Shown piece after piece: positions 8,953 through 17,781 of a stretch of 64,000 nucleotides of DNA. This DNA comes from Paenibacillus senegalensis JC66 (lineage in GTDB: Bacteria; Bacillota; Bacilli; Paenibacillales; NBRC-103111). Below the pieces are notes generated by a model. It searched no databases. It was not told the origin of the DNA and saw only the letters and a list, made by a program, of their open reading frames with translations. How positions within the stretch are numbered: position 1 is the first letter of the stretch; the number at the start of each line of letters is the position of its first letter. The DNA is taken from assembly GCF_000285515.1 (NCBI RefSeq), contig NZ_HE610963.1, positions 116,036 to 180,035 of the forward strand, in the 5' to 3' direction. Made by a program: the position numbers and the translations under genes.

Positions 8953-9041
8953 CCACTAGGGGAGTCCGTGAGGACTGAGACAAGAGAAGAAATCTTGGAC
9001 CCTTTGAACCTGATCTGAATGATATCAGCGTAGGGAAGTGG
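8953..9041 (+). promoter_or_regulatory. TPP riboswitch (THI element) 1
   Basis: P1 is formed by CCACT (8953-8957) and AGTGG (9037-9041). Conserved parts are GGGGAG, the CTGAGA pyrimidine-sensor loop, GACCCTTTGAACCTGATCT and ATCAGCGTAGGGAA. It is followed by an intrinsic terminator, so bound thiamine diphosphate should stop transcription before thiE. Confidence 0.96.
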
Positions 9042-9071
9042 AATGGCTTTTGTTGATCTACACAAATGTCC

Positions 9072-9104
9072 AAACCGCTCCTGTCCGGGGGCGGTTATTT
9101 TTTT
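9072..9104 (+). terminator. Riboswitch-controlled terminator
   Basis: AACCGC (9073-9078) pairs with GCGGTT (9091-9096), extended by G-C pairs in the loop, and is followed by ATTTTTTT. It is the expression platform of the TPP riboswitch. Confidence 0.85.
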
Positions 9105-9176
9105 AATGCAGGCAGGAAAGCACGGGTGGAACCGGAGCTGCCTGACGGAGAAGAGGATGGATAAGGAGGGCTTGTG

Positions 9177-9806
9177 ATGAGGGATTTTCGGTTATATGCC
9201 ATTACCGGGGAACAATTTCACCCTGGACGGGATGTCATCGAAGTGATGGAGGAAGCCATCTTGGGTGGTGTTGACATTATTCAGCTCAGGGACAAGACAG
9301 GAAGCAAGCGGGATATTCTGCACAAAGCGAGGAAGCTTAGGGAATTAACCCGCAAGCATGACGTATTATTCATTGTCAATGATCATATTGATATCGCACT
9401 GGCTTCGGATGCGGATGGGATTCACTTGGGTCAGGATGATTTGCCCCTTGCTGAAGCCAGAAAAATTATGGGTAATAAAATTATCGGAATATCGACGCAT
9501 GCGATTGAAGAGGCAAGAGCTGCTGAGCGTGAAGGAGCGGATTATATCGGGGTTGGCCCGGTCTTCCCGACTAAGAGCAAGCTCGATGTGGTTGATCCGG
9601 TAACCACTTCTTATGTAAGGGAAGTTGCCGGGGAGATCCGGATTCCCTTCGTTGCCATTGGTGGCATTAAACTGCACAATGTCGATCAGGTGCTGGATGC
9701 CGGAGCAACCCGAATTTGCGTAATTAGTGAAATAGTAGGAAGCGATGATGTGCGCGGCACAGCGGAGAAGCTGCTGCAAAAAATCAGGACCCGCACAAAC
9801 TCTTAA
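9177..9806 (+). CDS. thiE: Thiamine phosphate synthase
   Basis: A 209-aa TIM-barrel enzyme that joins HMP diphosphate and thiazole phosphate to give thiamine phosphate. Family motifs are IIQLRDKTGSKRDIL (about residue 35), IVNDHIDIALASDADGIHLGQDDL (about 64-88), ISTHAIEEA, ADYIGVGPVFPTKSK (about 123-137) and VAIGGI. The START is ATG 9177, 6 nt after AAGGAGGG; a GTG one codon earlier is too close. The related TenI isomerase has the same fold; the near-complete diphosphate-binding motifs favour ThiE. It is the first gene behind the riboswitch. ThiS begins about 50 bp later. Confidence 0.85.
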   Translation: MRDFRLYAITGEQFHPGRDVIEVMEEAILGGVDIIQLRDKTGSKRDILHKARKLRELTRKHDVLFIVNDHIDIALASDADGIHLGQDDLPLAEARKIMGNKIIGISTHAIEEARAAEREGADYIGVGPVFPTKSKLDVVDPVTTSYVREVAGEIRIPFVAIGGIKLHNVDQVLDAGATRICVISEIVGSDDVRGTAEKLLQKIRTRTNS

Positions 9807-9858
9807 AACAAGCTCCGCTAATCCGGAAAATCGAAGGCATGAGAAAGTGGGGTTGATG

Positions 9859-10056
9859 ATGGATTTAACTATTAATGGCACGGTTAGGCAGGTTTCCGCT
9901 GATACTGTATTAGGAGTTGTCGCGGAGCTGGGGCTGCAGGATAAATTGATTGTCGTTGAACTGGAAGGACGCATTATCGAGAAGGAACAATGGGACAGGG
10001 AATCGGTTCGCCAGGGAATGAAGATGGAAATAGTTCATTTTGTAGGAGGGGGTTAA
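9859..10056 (+). CDS. thiS: Sulfur carrier protein ThiS
   Basis: A 65-aa beta-grasp protein ending in the diagnostic Gly-Gly (HFVGGG). The C-terminal glycine is adenylated by ThiF, converted to a thiocarboxylate and supplies sulfur for the thiazole ring. [12 protein letters not shown] at the N-terminus and [27 protein letters not shown] at the end are typical. ATG 9859 or the ATG directly before it (9856) follow AAAGTGGGG. The thiG start is 4 bp downstream. No thiF is present in this operon, so the activating enzyme must be encoded elsewhere. Confidence 0.93.
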   Translation: MDLTINGTVRQVSADTVLGVVAELGLQDKLIVVELEGRIIEKEQWDRESVRQGMKMEIVHFVGGG

Positions 10057-10060
10057 GCGT

Positions 10061-10855
10061 ATGTCATTAGTTAAAGATCAGTGGGAGATTGCCGGGCAAA
10101 CGCTGAATTCCCGTTTTTTTCTGGGGACTGGCCGCTACCCGAATCCTTTTGTGCAAAATCAGGCGATCGAGGCTTCGGAAGCTGAGGTGCTCACCTTTGC
10201 AATTCGCCGGGTTAATCTCGATTCCGTAGAGGATGACGCTATTCTTCAGCATCTGCAGGAGCGGGAGTTTATTTACCTGCCTAATACATCGGGAGCGAAG
10301 AATGCCGAAGAAGCTATCCGGATAGCCCGTCTCGCCAAAGCATCAGGGATCAGCAATTGGATTAAAATCGAGATTAGCGTAAACGAAAGAACACTGCTTC
10401 CCGATCCGATCGAAACCTTGAAGGCAACAGAGGCCTTGGTTAAGGAAGGTTTTGTCGTGCTGCCTTACACTTCAGATGATCCTGTGCTGTGTAAAAAGCT
10501 GGAGGACGCCGGAGCGGCTGCGGTTATGCCGGGAGGCTCGCCAATTGGCTCCGGATTAGGAATTCTGAATCCCTATAACCTGGGCCTCATTATTGAGGAA
10601 GCCCGTGTGCCGATTATTGTCGATGCCGGTCTGGGCTCAGCGGCGGATGTAGCGCAGGCGATGGAGCTGGGTGCTTCGGCTGTGTTAATGAATACACCAG
10701 TAGCCAAGGCTAAAAATCCGGTACAGATGGCGGAGGCGATGAAATGGGCGATCCGTGCCGGACGTCAAGCCTATTTGGCCGGCCGGATTCCCAAGAGACG
10801 TTATGCAACAGCGAGCAGTGGACTGGAGAGTTATATTTCTTCTTCATCCTCCTGA
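10061..10855 (+). CDS. thiG: Thiazole synthase ThiG
   Basis: A 264-aa TIM-barrel enzyme that makes the thiazole phosphate from 1-deoxyxylulose-5-phosphate, dehydroglycine and ThiS thiocarboxylate. Lys102 in NWIKIEI corresponds to the Schiff-base lysine. Phosphate-binding motifs are [11 protein letters not shown] (about 158-168) and [26 protein letters not shown] (about 187-212). The length is typical. It is tightly coupled to thiS. Its glycine-derived imine substrate is supplied by ThiO, encoded next. Confidence 0.96.
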   Translation: MSLVKDQWEIAGQTLNSRFFLGTGRYPNPFVQNQAIEASEAEVLTFAIRRVNLDSVEDDAILQHLQEREFIYLPNTSGAKNAEEAIRIARLAKASGISNWIKIEISVNERTLLPDPIETLKATEALVKEGFVVLPYTSDDPVLCKKLEDAGAAAVMPGGSPIGSGLGILNPYNLGLIIEEARVPIIVDAGLGSAADVAQAMELGASAVLMNTPVAKAKNPVQMAEAMKWAIRAGRQAYLAGRIPKRRYATASSGLESYISSSSS

Positions 10856-10978
10856 AGAGAATTCGGCCTTTGAGCGTGCGTTATTAACCGATTCCGCCTG
10901 GGGCGCAGCTAAGACGGTATGCCGATACAGTTAGCACATATATCGAAAATCGACATGAGGAAAGCGGGTGGATATCCC

Positions 10979-12088
10979 ATGCGTGAGCAGGTCATTGTCT
11001 TGGGAGGGGGAGTTATTGGCCTAGCGGTTGCATTTGAACTTGCGGGCAGAGGACATGAAGTGACTGTTCTTGAGGCCAATCGCTGCGGGGGACAAGCCTC
11101 TGGAGCAGCCGCCGGCATGCTGGCTCCCTATTCGGAGAATGGCGAAGGTCCAGATGATTTCTTCCACCTTTGCCGAAGCAGCTTGGCGCTCTACCCCCGG
11201 TGGCAGCATGAGGTGAAATTGGCCTCAGGCTGCACCTTCGAGTACACCGAATCCGGCAGTCTGTATGTAGGCTACCATGAAGCGGATGAATTGGCGATGG
11301 CTGAGCGGATGGCTTGGCAGAATGAGTGGGGGGCCGAGGTATCTATCCTGTCAGGGCAAGAGCTGCGGGAACGAGAGCCGCGCATCCATCCCGAGGCCAG
11401 GTCGGCGCTTTACTGCCCCGTTGAAAGCCATCTGTACGCGCCCGATTATGTAGTGGCGTTGGAGGAAGGCTGCCGTCAGCGAGGCGTCCGTATCATCGAT
11501 GAGCTGGGAATGCTCCGGGTGGAGAGCTGGCAGAACGAGCTGGTGGTATCTGCGGGGGCAGGCCAGCGTTTTGAAGCAGATCGCCTAGTCATAAGTACGG
11601 GCGCCTGGTCAGGGCAATATGCCGAAGCGTTTGGTTTAAACCTGCCGGTTTATCCCATACGCGGCCAAATTTGTGCTTATGAGCAGCCAACACGCGCTGT
11701 ACATCACATGGTGTTCAGCAGCCAGGGGTACGTGGTCGCAAAAGACAACGGTACCTTGGTCAGCGGGGCTTCGGAGGATGTGGCCGGCTTTGATACGTCG
11801 GTTACCGAAAAAGGAATCGAGCGCTTAATCCGCTGGAACAAGCGCCTGTTTCCTTACCTGGAAGATGTGCAGCCATTTCATCGCTGGGCCGGACTGCGGC
11901 CGGCCACCCAGGATGGTTACCCTTTGATCGGCAAGTTAAAAGGAGCCCGGCAAGTGATCTGGGCTACCGGCCATTATCGCAACGGCATTTTGCTAAGCCC
12001 GGTAACGGCCAAGCTCGTGGCGGACCTAATCGATGAGAGCGTAGAAGAAGACATGCTGAAGGCGTTTGCCCCGGAACGGTTTACGTAA
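10979..12088 (+). CDS. thiO: Glycine oxidase ThiO
   Basis: A 369-aa FAD-dependent amine oxidase of the DAO family. The dinucleotide-binding motif VIVLGGGVIGLAVAFELAGRG opens the protein, and GLRPATQDGYPLIG and GHYRNGILLSPVTAKLVADLI near the C-terminus are characteristic of ThiO. It oxidises glycine to the imine used by ThiG. The start is ATG 10979 (MREQVIVLGGG), which gives the same length as the Bacillus enzyme; an earlier ATG at 10953 would add a non-conserved stretch. A 123-bp gap separates it from thiG, and a terminator follows. Confidence 0.92.
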   Translation: MREQVIVLGGGVIGLAVAFELAGRGHEVTVLEANRCGGQASGAAAGMLAPYSENGEGPDDFFHLCRSSLALYPRWQHEVKLASGCTFEYTESGSLYVGYHEADELAMAERMAWQNEWGAEVSILSGQELREREPRIHPEARSALYCPVESHLYAPDYVVALEEGCRQRGVRIIDELGMLRVESWQNELVVSAGAGQRFEADRLVISTGAWSGQYAEAFGLNLPVYPIRGQICAYEQPTRAVHHMVFSSQGYVVAKDNGTLVSGASEDVAGFDTSVTEKGIERLIRWNKRLFPYLEDVQPFHRWAGLRPATQDGYPLIGKLKGARQVIWATGHYRNGILLSPVTAKLVADLIDESVEEDMLKAFAPERFT

Positions 12089-12113
12089 ACGACCGCCGCC
12101 TGTGAAAACAAAC

Positions 12114-12152
12114 AAAAAGCTCCTGAGTTCCAGCCGGAACAAAGGAGCTTTT
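12114..12152. terminator. Bidirectional terminator
   Basis: AAAAGCTCCT pairs with AGGAGCTTTT, with an inner TTCC/GGAA stem. Both strands end in runs of T. It separates thiO from the convergent M42 peptidase gene. Confidence 0.9.
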
Positions 12153-12173
12153 CATCTGTGTGAATTGGCGTGC

Positions 12174-13262
12174 TCACCCGTAGGTGAGCTTGGCGACTTG
12201 CTCGGCATCGAGGCGTTTGATCACCTCAACCAGGAGCTTGACAGTGTTATCGAAATCATCGCGGTGCAGAATAGCCGCATGCGTATGGATATAACGGGTT
12301 GCAATGGAGATGGCAAGCGCCGGAACTCCATGCGCGGTCACGTGAATGGCACCGGCATCCGTTCCTCCGCCGGCTACAAAATCAAACTGATAAGGAATGC
12401 CCAATTCATCTGCCGTGTCGGTTATAAAATGCCGAAGACCGGTGTGCGAGATCATCGAACCGTCGTAGACCAGAATCTGTGGTCCTTCACCGGCTTTCGC
12501 CAGGGCTTCCTTGCTTGTTACACCCGGTGTATCCCCGGCAATGCCCACATCCACGGAAAATCCTATGTCGGGCTGGATCAGATGGGTGGCGGTTTTTGCC
12601 CCGCGCAGCCCGACTTCCTCCTGCACCGTTCCTACCCCGTATACGCGGTTGGCATGCTTCTCTCCTTGCAGCTGGCGAAACACCTCGATGGCGATAGCGC
12701 AGCCGATGCGATTGTCCCAGGCTTTGGCCATCAGAAATTTTTCGTTCTTCATGACGGTGAAATCACATACCGGAACGATCGAATCGCCGGGGCGCACACC
12801 GAATGCCATCGCTTCTTCCTTGCTAGCGGCGCCGATATCGATAAACATATCCTTCTTATCTACCGGTTTTTTGCGGGCTTCCGGCGACAAAATATGCGGT
12901 GGTTTCGAGCCAATAACACCCGGAATTTGTTCTCCCTGCCGGGTAATGACGGTCACCCGCTGGGCAAGCATAACCTGCTCCCACCAGCCTCCCAAGGTTT
13001 GAAAGGAGAGGAAGCCCTGATCGTCGATCCGTGTAACCATAAACCCGATTTCATCGAGATGGCCAGCGATCATGATTTTTGGTCCGTCGGCTTTTCCATT
13101 CTTGACCGCAATGAGACTGCCGAGGCGATCGACCAGCACTTCATCAGCGTAAGGCTCAATATGCTTCTTCATTACTTCCCGCGGCTCGGCCTCATTGCCG
13201 GGGACACCTTTGGCATCGGTGAGGTCTTTCATCATTTGCAGCGTTTGATCCAATTGGGTCAT
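12174..13262 (-). CDS. M42 family metallopeptidase (glutamyl aminopeptidase-like)
   Basis: A 362-aa cytoplasmic aminopeptidase with the dinuclear metal site of family M42. Visible ligands and catalytic residues are His68 and Asp70 in AGHLDEIG, Asp183 in AWDNR, the Glu pair 215-216 in QEEVGLRG and Asp238 in SVDVG; the final metal His is in the ISHTGLRHF region. Such enzymes form tetrahedral dodecamers that trim N-terminal residues from peptides. ATG 13262 follows AAGGAGG. It is monocistronic and unrelated in function to the flanking thiamine genes. Confidence 0.92.
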   Translation of the reverse strand: MTQLDQTLQMMKDLTDAKGVPGNEAEPREVMKKHIEPYADEVLVDRLGSLIAVKNGKADGPKIMIAGHLDEIGFMVTRIDDQGFLSFQTLGGWWEQVMLAQRVTVITRQGEQIPGVIGSKPPHILSPEARKKPVDKKDMFIDIGAASKEEAMAFGVRPGDSIVPVCDFTVMKNEKFLMAKAWDNRIGCAIAIEVFRQLQGEKHANRVYGVGTVQEEVGLRGAKTATHLIQPDIGFSVDVGIAGDTPGVTSKEALAKAGEGPQILVYDGSMISHTGLRHFITDTADELGIPYQFDFVAGGGTDAGAIHVTAHGVPALAISIATRYIHTHAAILHRDDFDNTVKLLVEVIKRLDAEQVAKLTYG

Positions 13263-13355
13263 AATTCTTCCTCCTTATTATGTACGGTAATAAATGAACT
13301 ACGAATAGTTTAGCATTTGCCGACAGCACGCAGCCTATTCTTACCAATCGTTTTA

Positions 13356-13423
13356 GCTAAAAAAGAGAAACCGTTACCTAGCGAAATGGAAGCAATCCAA
13401 ATTCCGGCATAGACGGTTTCTCT
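13356..13423 (-). terminator. Terminator of pdxK
   Basis: AGAGAAACCGT (13364-13374) pairs with ACGGTTTCTCT (13413-13423), and CTTTTTT follows on the minus strand. It lies just downstream of pdxK. Confidence 0.8.
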
Positions 13424-13485
13424 TGCTGTCAAAAGGCAGCGGGTCAGCAGCAGTTTAAGCTCCTGCCGGTCCCTTAACCCCTTTT

Positions 13486-14298
13486 TTACTCCGCACTTAC
13501 TTTGCGGTAAGCGCCATGGTTGGTTGGTCCGACATAGCTGTTGAGTGCGAAGCCATGGCGAATAGCTTCAGTGATGAATGCTTTGGCCGTATAGACGGCT
13601 TCCTTGACATCTTTTCCTTTGGCCAGCTCAGCTGTAATTGCAGCCGAATAGGTGCAGCCGGCGCCATGGGTATAGGTGGTGCTGATCTTATCCGACTCCA
13701 GAATCTCGAAGTCTTGCCCGTCGTACAGCAGATCAACAGCACGAGGCTCGTTGACGAGCTTGCCGCCGCCTTTGATCAGCACGTAATTCGCTCCGAGGGA
13801 GTGGATTTTTAATGCGGCTTCCTTCATTTCCTCCACGGATTTGATCGGCCCGGAGCCGCTTAACTGGGAGGCCTCGAACAAATTGGGAGTAATAATATAG
13901 GAGCGCGGAACCAGCTTGTCCCGCAAGCTGTTGTTTGTCTCGGGATGAAGCGCTTCGTCGGCTCCTTTACAAACCATTACGGGATCAACGACAACGGTTT
14001 TTAAGTTGTACTGGTCAATCTTTGCCGCAACCAGCTCAATGATGTCAATCGAGCCGAGCATTCCGGTTTTCAAGGCATCGACGCCGATTCCATTGATGAT
14101 CGTTTCCAGCTGAGCCTCCAATGTACTAACGGCAACGGGGTATACATTATGGAACCAATTATTATGAGGGTCTTGGGCGACAATCGTGGTGAGTGCTGTC
14201 ATCCCGTAGACGCCGCGTTCTTGAAAGGTTTTAAGATCGGCTTGAATTCCAGCTCCTCCACTGCTGTCTGAGCCGGCAATCGTTAACGCTTTATTCAT
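13486..14298 (-). CDS. pdxK: Pyridoxine/HMP kinase, PdxK-type (ThiD family)
   Basis: A 270-aa ribokinase-fold kinase that closely resembles the Bacillus PdxK (formerly called ThiD2). It has ALTIAGSDSSGGAGIQADLKTFQE at the N-terminus, VVVDPVMVCKGADEAL (about 105-120), ITPNLFEAS and the ATP-site/anion hole motif TYTHGAGCTYSAAITAELAKG (about 208-228). The known enzyme phosphorylates pyridoxal-type vitamers and can also act on HMP, so it may serve vitamin B6, thiamine or both. It lies between two thiamine loci but on the opposite strand and without a riboswitch. ATG 14298 follows AAGGGGAG. Confidence 0.88.
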   Translation of the reverse strand: MNKALTIAGSDSSGGAGIQADLKTFQERGVYGMTALTTIVAQDPHNNWFHNVYPVAVSTLEAQLETIINGIGVDALKTGMLGSIDIIELVAAKIDQYNLKTVVVDPVMVCKGADEALHPETNNSLRDKLVPRSYIITPNLFEASQLSGSGPIKSVEEMKEAALKIHSLGANYVLIKGGGKLVNEPRAVDLLYDGQDFEILESDKISTTYTHGAGCTYSAAITAELAKGKDVKEAVYTAKAFITEAIRHGFALNSYVGPTNHGAYRKVSAE

Positions 14299-14414
14299 AA
14301 GAAAAGCTCCCCTTTAACAAAATAGATGTTCTTTTACCTATTTTACTATGATTTCACGGGTGGGGATACCTATTCTTTGTAGAACCTGTCTATTTTCTGC
14401 GCATGGCGTGCTTG

Positions 14415-14443
14415 TGGACAACCTATAGGGGAAGGGCTATAAT
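14415..14443 (+). promoter_or_regulatory. Promoter of the thiYXZ operon
   Basis: TGGACA (14415-14420), a 17-bp spacer and a perfect TATAAT (14438-14443) give a strong SigA-type promoter. Transcription would begin about 25 nt ahead of the riboswitch. Confidence 0.8.
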
Positions 14444-14475
14444 GGGCATTACAGAGATTTGTCGACAACAGAATC

Positions 14476-14574
14476 TAAGTTTGGGGAGTTGGAATGTGGC
14501 CGGCTGAGATAGTATCCCTGGAAGATACGGACCCTTAAACCTGATCTGGGTAATGCCAGCGTAGGAAAACAAGC
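14476..14574 (+). promoter_or_regulatory. TPP riboswitch (THI element) 2
   Basis: Conserved parts are GGGGAG, GGCCGGCTGAGA, GGACCCTTAAACCTGATCT and ATGCCAGCGTAGGAAAAC, with the variable P3 arm AGTATCC/GATAC. It controls thiYXZ through the terminator that follows. Confidence 0.96.
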
Positions 14575-14595
14575 AAGCCGTTTTTGTATGCGCAG

Positions 14596-14622
14596 GCGTC
14601 CCTTTTAGGGGCGCTTTTTTTA
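14596..14622 (+). terminator. Riboswitch-controlled terminator
   Basis: GCGTCCC pairs with GGGGCGC around TTTTA and is followed by eight T residues. It is the expression platform of the second TPP riboswitch. Confidence 0.88.
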
Positions 14623-14632
14623 AACTTAGCGG

Positions 14633-14791
14633 GCCTAGCCAAGCTAGGCACAACTAGCCTATTAGAAATTTTGTTGTACGGGCCCTGCCGCAAAGCACCC
14701 TAGTAACTTCGAAGCCGAAGCCCTGTTTAGTGGGGTTATCTGACCACATCAGAAAGTCTAAGTTTTCGATATCCGAAAACCCGCTTTCTGA
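14633..14791 (+). other. Unexplained hairpins in the thiY leader
   Basis: Between the riboswitch terminator and thiY there are about 310 nt without a gene. They contain a perfect hairpin GCCTAGC-CAA-GCTAGGC (14633-14649) and a two-tier hairpin TCAGAAAG...CTTTCTGA enclosing GTTTTCG...CGAAAAC (14749-14791). Neither has a T tract, so they are not ordinary terminators. Confidence 0.6.
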
Positions 14792-14938
14792 GGATAGCTA
14801 TTAGTCTGCTTCCATAAAGACTGTAGTCATAGCTGCACGGTAAATAGGGGAGCCTTGTACTAGAAGCGCTGGATGATACCCATGCCGCAAATCGCTGACT
14901 CATAGAGACAAATTACAAACCGAGGGGAGAACTGTAAG

Positions 14939-15973
14939 ATGATGGTTAAGCAATGGAAAGGTATCGCATTAGGCGGATTGCTGCTGCTTGCAGCAGGCTG
15001 TGGAAATAGTCAGAATGAACCCGCTGCTCCTTCTGCCAGCCCGGAGGCTTCGCCCGAACCGCAGGTTCAAGCGCTGCAGGTTGTGCTTGACTGGGCGCCC
15101 AATACGAATCACACCGGCTTATACGTAGCTGTAGACCAAGGTTATTTTGCAGAAGAAGGATTGGAAGTAGAGATCATTCAGCCGGGAATGAGCGGAGCCG
15201 ATGCCATGGTTGCATCCGGTGAGGTTCCTTTTGGAGTGAGCTACCAGGAAAATGTTACGCACGCCCGCGCAGAAGGTGTCCCTTTGGTTTCGATTGCCGC
15301 TGTTATCCAGCATAATACCTCCGGTTTTGCCTCCGCGCAAAGCAAGAACATTACTCGTCCCAAAGACTTTGAAGGCAAAACCTATGCCGGCTGGGGCGGG
15401 CCTGCGGAGCGCGCAGTTATTGAATCTGTGATGCTGGAGGATGGCGGGGATGTCAACGAAGTTAGCATCATTAATGCCGGCGATATTGATTTCTTTACAG
15501 CGATGCATCAGGATATCGATTTTGCCTGGATCTTCTACGCCTGGACAGGCATTGAAGCCGAGCTGAGGAATGAGCCGATTAATATGATCTATGTCAATGA
15601 GTATTCCGACAGCCTGGACTATTACACGCCGGTATTGATTACGAATGAAAAGATGATCGCCGAAGAGCCGGAAACTGTTGAAGCTTTTATGAGAGCCGTA
15701 AGCAAAGGCTATGAATATGCGATAGATCATCCGCGGGAAGCCGGAGAAATTCTCGTGAGCCAGGTACCGGATCTGGATGAGGAGCTGGTGCTGGCAAGTC
15801 AGGAGTGGCTTGCCACACGCTACCAGGCTGAAGCTGAACATTGGGGATTGCAAAAGGAAGAAGTGTGGACCAAATATGCGCAGTGGATGCTGGATTATGG
15901 ACTGATGGAGAATGAGCCGGATATTGAGAAGGCGTTCACGAATGAGTTTATTCCCGGATATGGCTCTAACTGA
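14939..15973 (+). CDS. thiY: Thiamine-precursor ABC transporter, solute-binding lipoprotein ThiY
   Basis: A 344-aa NMT1/THI5-like periplasmic-binding-fold protein. It has a lipoprotein signal peptide with the lipobox LAAGC near residue 21 and an Ala/Pro/Ser-rich linker. The mature domain opens with LQVVLDWAPNTNHTGLYVAVDQGYF, which is typical of binding proteins for pyrimidine precursors such as formyl-aminopyrimidine; YAGWGGPAERAVIESVM and DIDFAWIFYAWTGIEAEL follow. TPP-riboswitch control and linkage to thiX and thiZ support the role. ATG 14939 lies 9 nt after GAGGGGAG. Confidence 0.9.
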   Translation: MMVKQWKGIALGGLLLLAAGCGNSQNEPAAPSASPEASPEPQVQALQVVLDWAPNTNHTGLYVAVDQGYFAEEGLEVEIIQPGMSGADAMVASGEVPFGVSYQENVTHARAEGVPLVSIAAVIQHNTSGFASAQSKNITRPKDFEGKTYAGWGGPAERAVIESVMLEDGGDVNEVSIINAGDIDFFTAMHQDIDFAWIFYAWTGIEAELRNEPINMIYVNEYSDSLDYYTPVLITNEKMIAEEPETVEAFMRAVSKGYEYAIDHPREAGEILVSQVPDLDEELVLASQEWLATRYQAEAEHWGLQKEEVWTKYAQWMLDYGLMENEPDIEKAFTNEFIPGYGSN

Positions 15974-16086
15974 TCGGATGAATGTGCTGGTGTGATTAGG
16001 ATGAACGTCCTGATACTGTTCGTTTTAAATTGGCAGTGAAGGTTAAATAAGCTCAAGAGGATATAGACGAAGGGGGAGAAGCCCCG

Positions 16087-16905
16087 ATGTTTTCGATACG
16101 AACTTGGTTTAAGGCAGCATGGCCGCCCTTGGTGGCCATTGTTTTGCTGCTTGCCATTTGGCAAACGGCCGCAGAAATCATGGACCTGCCGCGTTGGATG
16201 CTGCCGAGTCCATTAGATATAGCTAATGAAGGTTTAGTCAGCTGGCAGAGGATACAAGAGCATTTGCTCGCTACGCTTGGCTTGACGCTATACGGCTTTG
16301 CAATCGGGACCGCAGTCGGGCTCATAGTAGCCTTTGTGCTGCATATGATAGCCCCATTAAGAACGGCGCTGTATCCCCTTATGATTCTGAGCCAAAATGT
16401 TCCGATGATCGCCCTGGCTCCACTGCTTATGATCTGGTTCGGTTTCGGCTTGCTGCCCAAGCTCATTGTCATTACGCTGGTCTGTTTTTTTCCGGTTGCT
16501 GTGGCCGCTTTGAACGGCCTTGCCCAAACCGACAGCACAATGCTCACTTATATGAAGATGGCGGGAGCTTCGCGCAGGCAAATCTTTACTAAGCTTGAGC
16601 TTCCTTCGTCATTGCCTTCCCTGTTCGCCGGGCTGAAGATTTCAGCCACTTACAGTGTCATGGGGGCTGTTATCGGGGAATGGCTGGGCACGGAAAGAGG
16701 CCTTGGCATGTACATGCTCCTGCAAAAAAATGCTTTCCGCACGGATCGTGTATTTGTAGCTATTGCGCTAATTGTTTTGTTAAGCCTTATCATTTTCGGG
16801 CTGATCGCCTTGCTGGAGCGGTGGTTGATCCGTTCGGAAATTCAAAAAGTAAGGAGGGTGGCAAATGGCGGAAGCGCCTCTGTTAAATCTGCAGCAAATT
16901 ACTAA
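16087..16905 (+). CDS. thiX: Thiamine-precursor ABC transporter, permease ThiX
   Basis: A 272-aa permease of the SsuC/TauC/ThiX class with about six membrane helices. The EAA-like loop is near residues 155-175 (MKMAGASRRQIFTKLELPSS). N-terminal WMLPSPLDI is a common signature of this class. Its final 41 bp overlap the ATPase gene, which suggests translational coupling. It should form the membrane channel for the ligand captured by ThiY. Confidence 0.9.
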   Translation: MFSIRTWFKAAWPPLVAIVLLLAIWQTAAEIMDLPRWMLPSPLDIANEGLVSWQRIQEHLLATLGLTLYGFAIGTAVGLIVAFVLHMIAPLRTALYPLMILSQNVPMIALAPLLMIWFGFGLLPKLIVITLVCFFPVAVAALNGLAQTDSTMLTYMKMAGASRRQIFTKLELPSSLPSLFAGLKISATYSVMGAVIGEWLGTERGLGMYMLLQKNAFRTDRVFVAIALIVLLSLIIFGLIALLERWLIRSEIQKVRRVANGGSASVKSAANY

Positions 16906-17650
16906 AAGCTATCGCGGCGGAGCCGGTGAACAGCAGGTGCTGGCGGATATAACGCTCAGTGTCCGCAAAGGAGAGTTTGTCTCCGTCGTCGGGCCCTCCG
17001 GCTGCGGGAAAAGTACGATTTTCCATATCGTTGGGGGAGTCGTACCGCCTACATCCGGCCGGGTTTTCCTGGATGGAGAAGACAAGACAGGTGCACGGGG
17101 GCAGATTAGCTACATGCCTCAGCAGGCAGCCTTGTTTCCATGGCGGACGATCGAGGACAACGTTATTTTGGCCCAGGAATTGTCCGGAGTGAAGAAAAGA
17201 GAGGCGCGCGCCAAAGCCCGTGACTGGCTGGCTCGTGTAGGACTGGAGGGCTATGAAAAGGCGTACCCGGCTACTTTGTCAGGCGGCATGCAGCAGCGGG
17301 TGTCCTTTTTGCGGGCTCTCCTGAGCCCGCAAGAGCTCATATGCCTGGATGAGCCGTTCAGTGCTCTGGACGCTTTGACGAGGCAGGATATGCAGCGCTG
17401 GCTGCTCACAATATGGGAGCAATACAGAAGGTCCGTGCTGTTTATAACCCACAATATTGAAGAGGCGCTTCTATTATCGGATACGGTTTATCTATTATCC
17501 AATAAGCCGACAAAAGTGCTGCGGCAGATTGAGGTTCCTTTCGCCCGGCCGAGATCAGACAAGCTGATTAGTGAGCCGCTGTTTGTTTCTCTCAGGCAGG
17601 AAATCTACGAGCAGATGAAGGAGGAGCAGTCTTTGCAGCGCGGCCGATGA
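16865..17650 (+). CDS. thiZ: Thiamine-precursor ABC transporter, ATPase ThiZ
   Basis: A 261-aa ABC ATPase of the SsuB/TauB class. The Walker A motif is VGPSGCGKSTIFHIVGG (about 39-55), the Q-loop YMPQQAALFPWRTI (about 81-94), the signature LSGGMQQRVSFLRAL (about 137-151), Walker B LICLDEPFSALD (about 156-167) and the switch His is in FITHNIEEAL. ATG 16865 lies inside thiX behind AAGGAGGG. It powers ThiXY. Confidence 0.93.
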   Translation: MAEAPLLNLQQITKSYRGGAGEQQVLADITLSVRKGEFVSVVGPSGCGKSTIFHIVGGVVPPTSGRVFLDGEDKTGARGQISYMPQQAALFPWRTIEDNVILAQELSGVKKREARAKARDWLARVGLEGYEKAYPATLSGGMQQRVSFLRALLSPQELICLDEPFSALDALTRQDMQRWLLTIWEQYRRSVLFITHNIEEALLLSDTVYLLSNKPTKVLRQIEVPFARPRSDKLISEPLFVSLRQEIYEQMKEEQSLQRGR

Positions 17651-17781
17651 AGGTTTTTATTTTAGGATGATGGATTTTATTTTGAGATGATGGATTTTTC
17701 TGGATAGTCCTAATCCCTTAACATTCCGTTGTCCATAGGGCAGTGCACTCAATTAGTTTTTAGCAGGAGGGAGGGAGTTTG

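Noticed and set aside
9120-9160. T-box-like word GGGTGGAACCGG before thiE
   Set aside because: No specifier stem or T-box terminator is present; the TPP riboswitch explains control of this operon.
12066-13313. 415-aa plus-strand frame
   Set aside because: It is exactly antisense to the M42 peptidase gene, which has full family motifs and a strong ribosome binding site.
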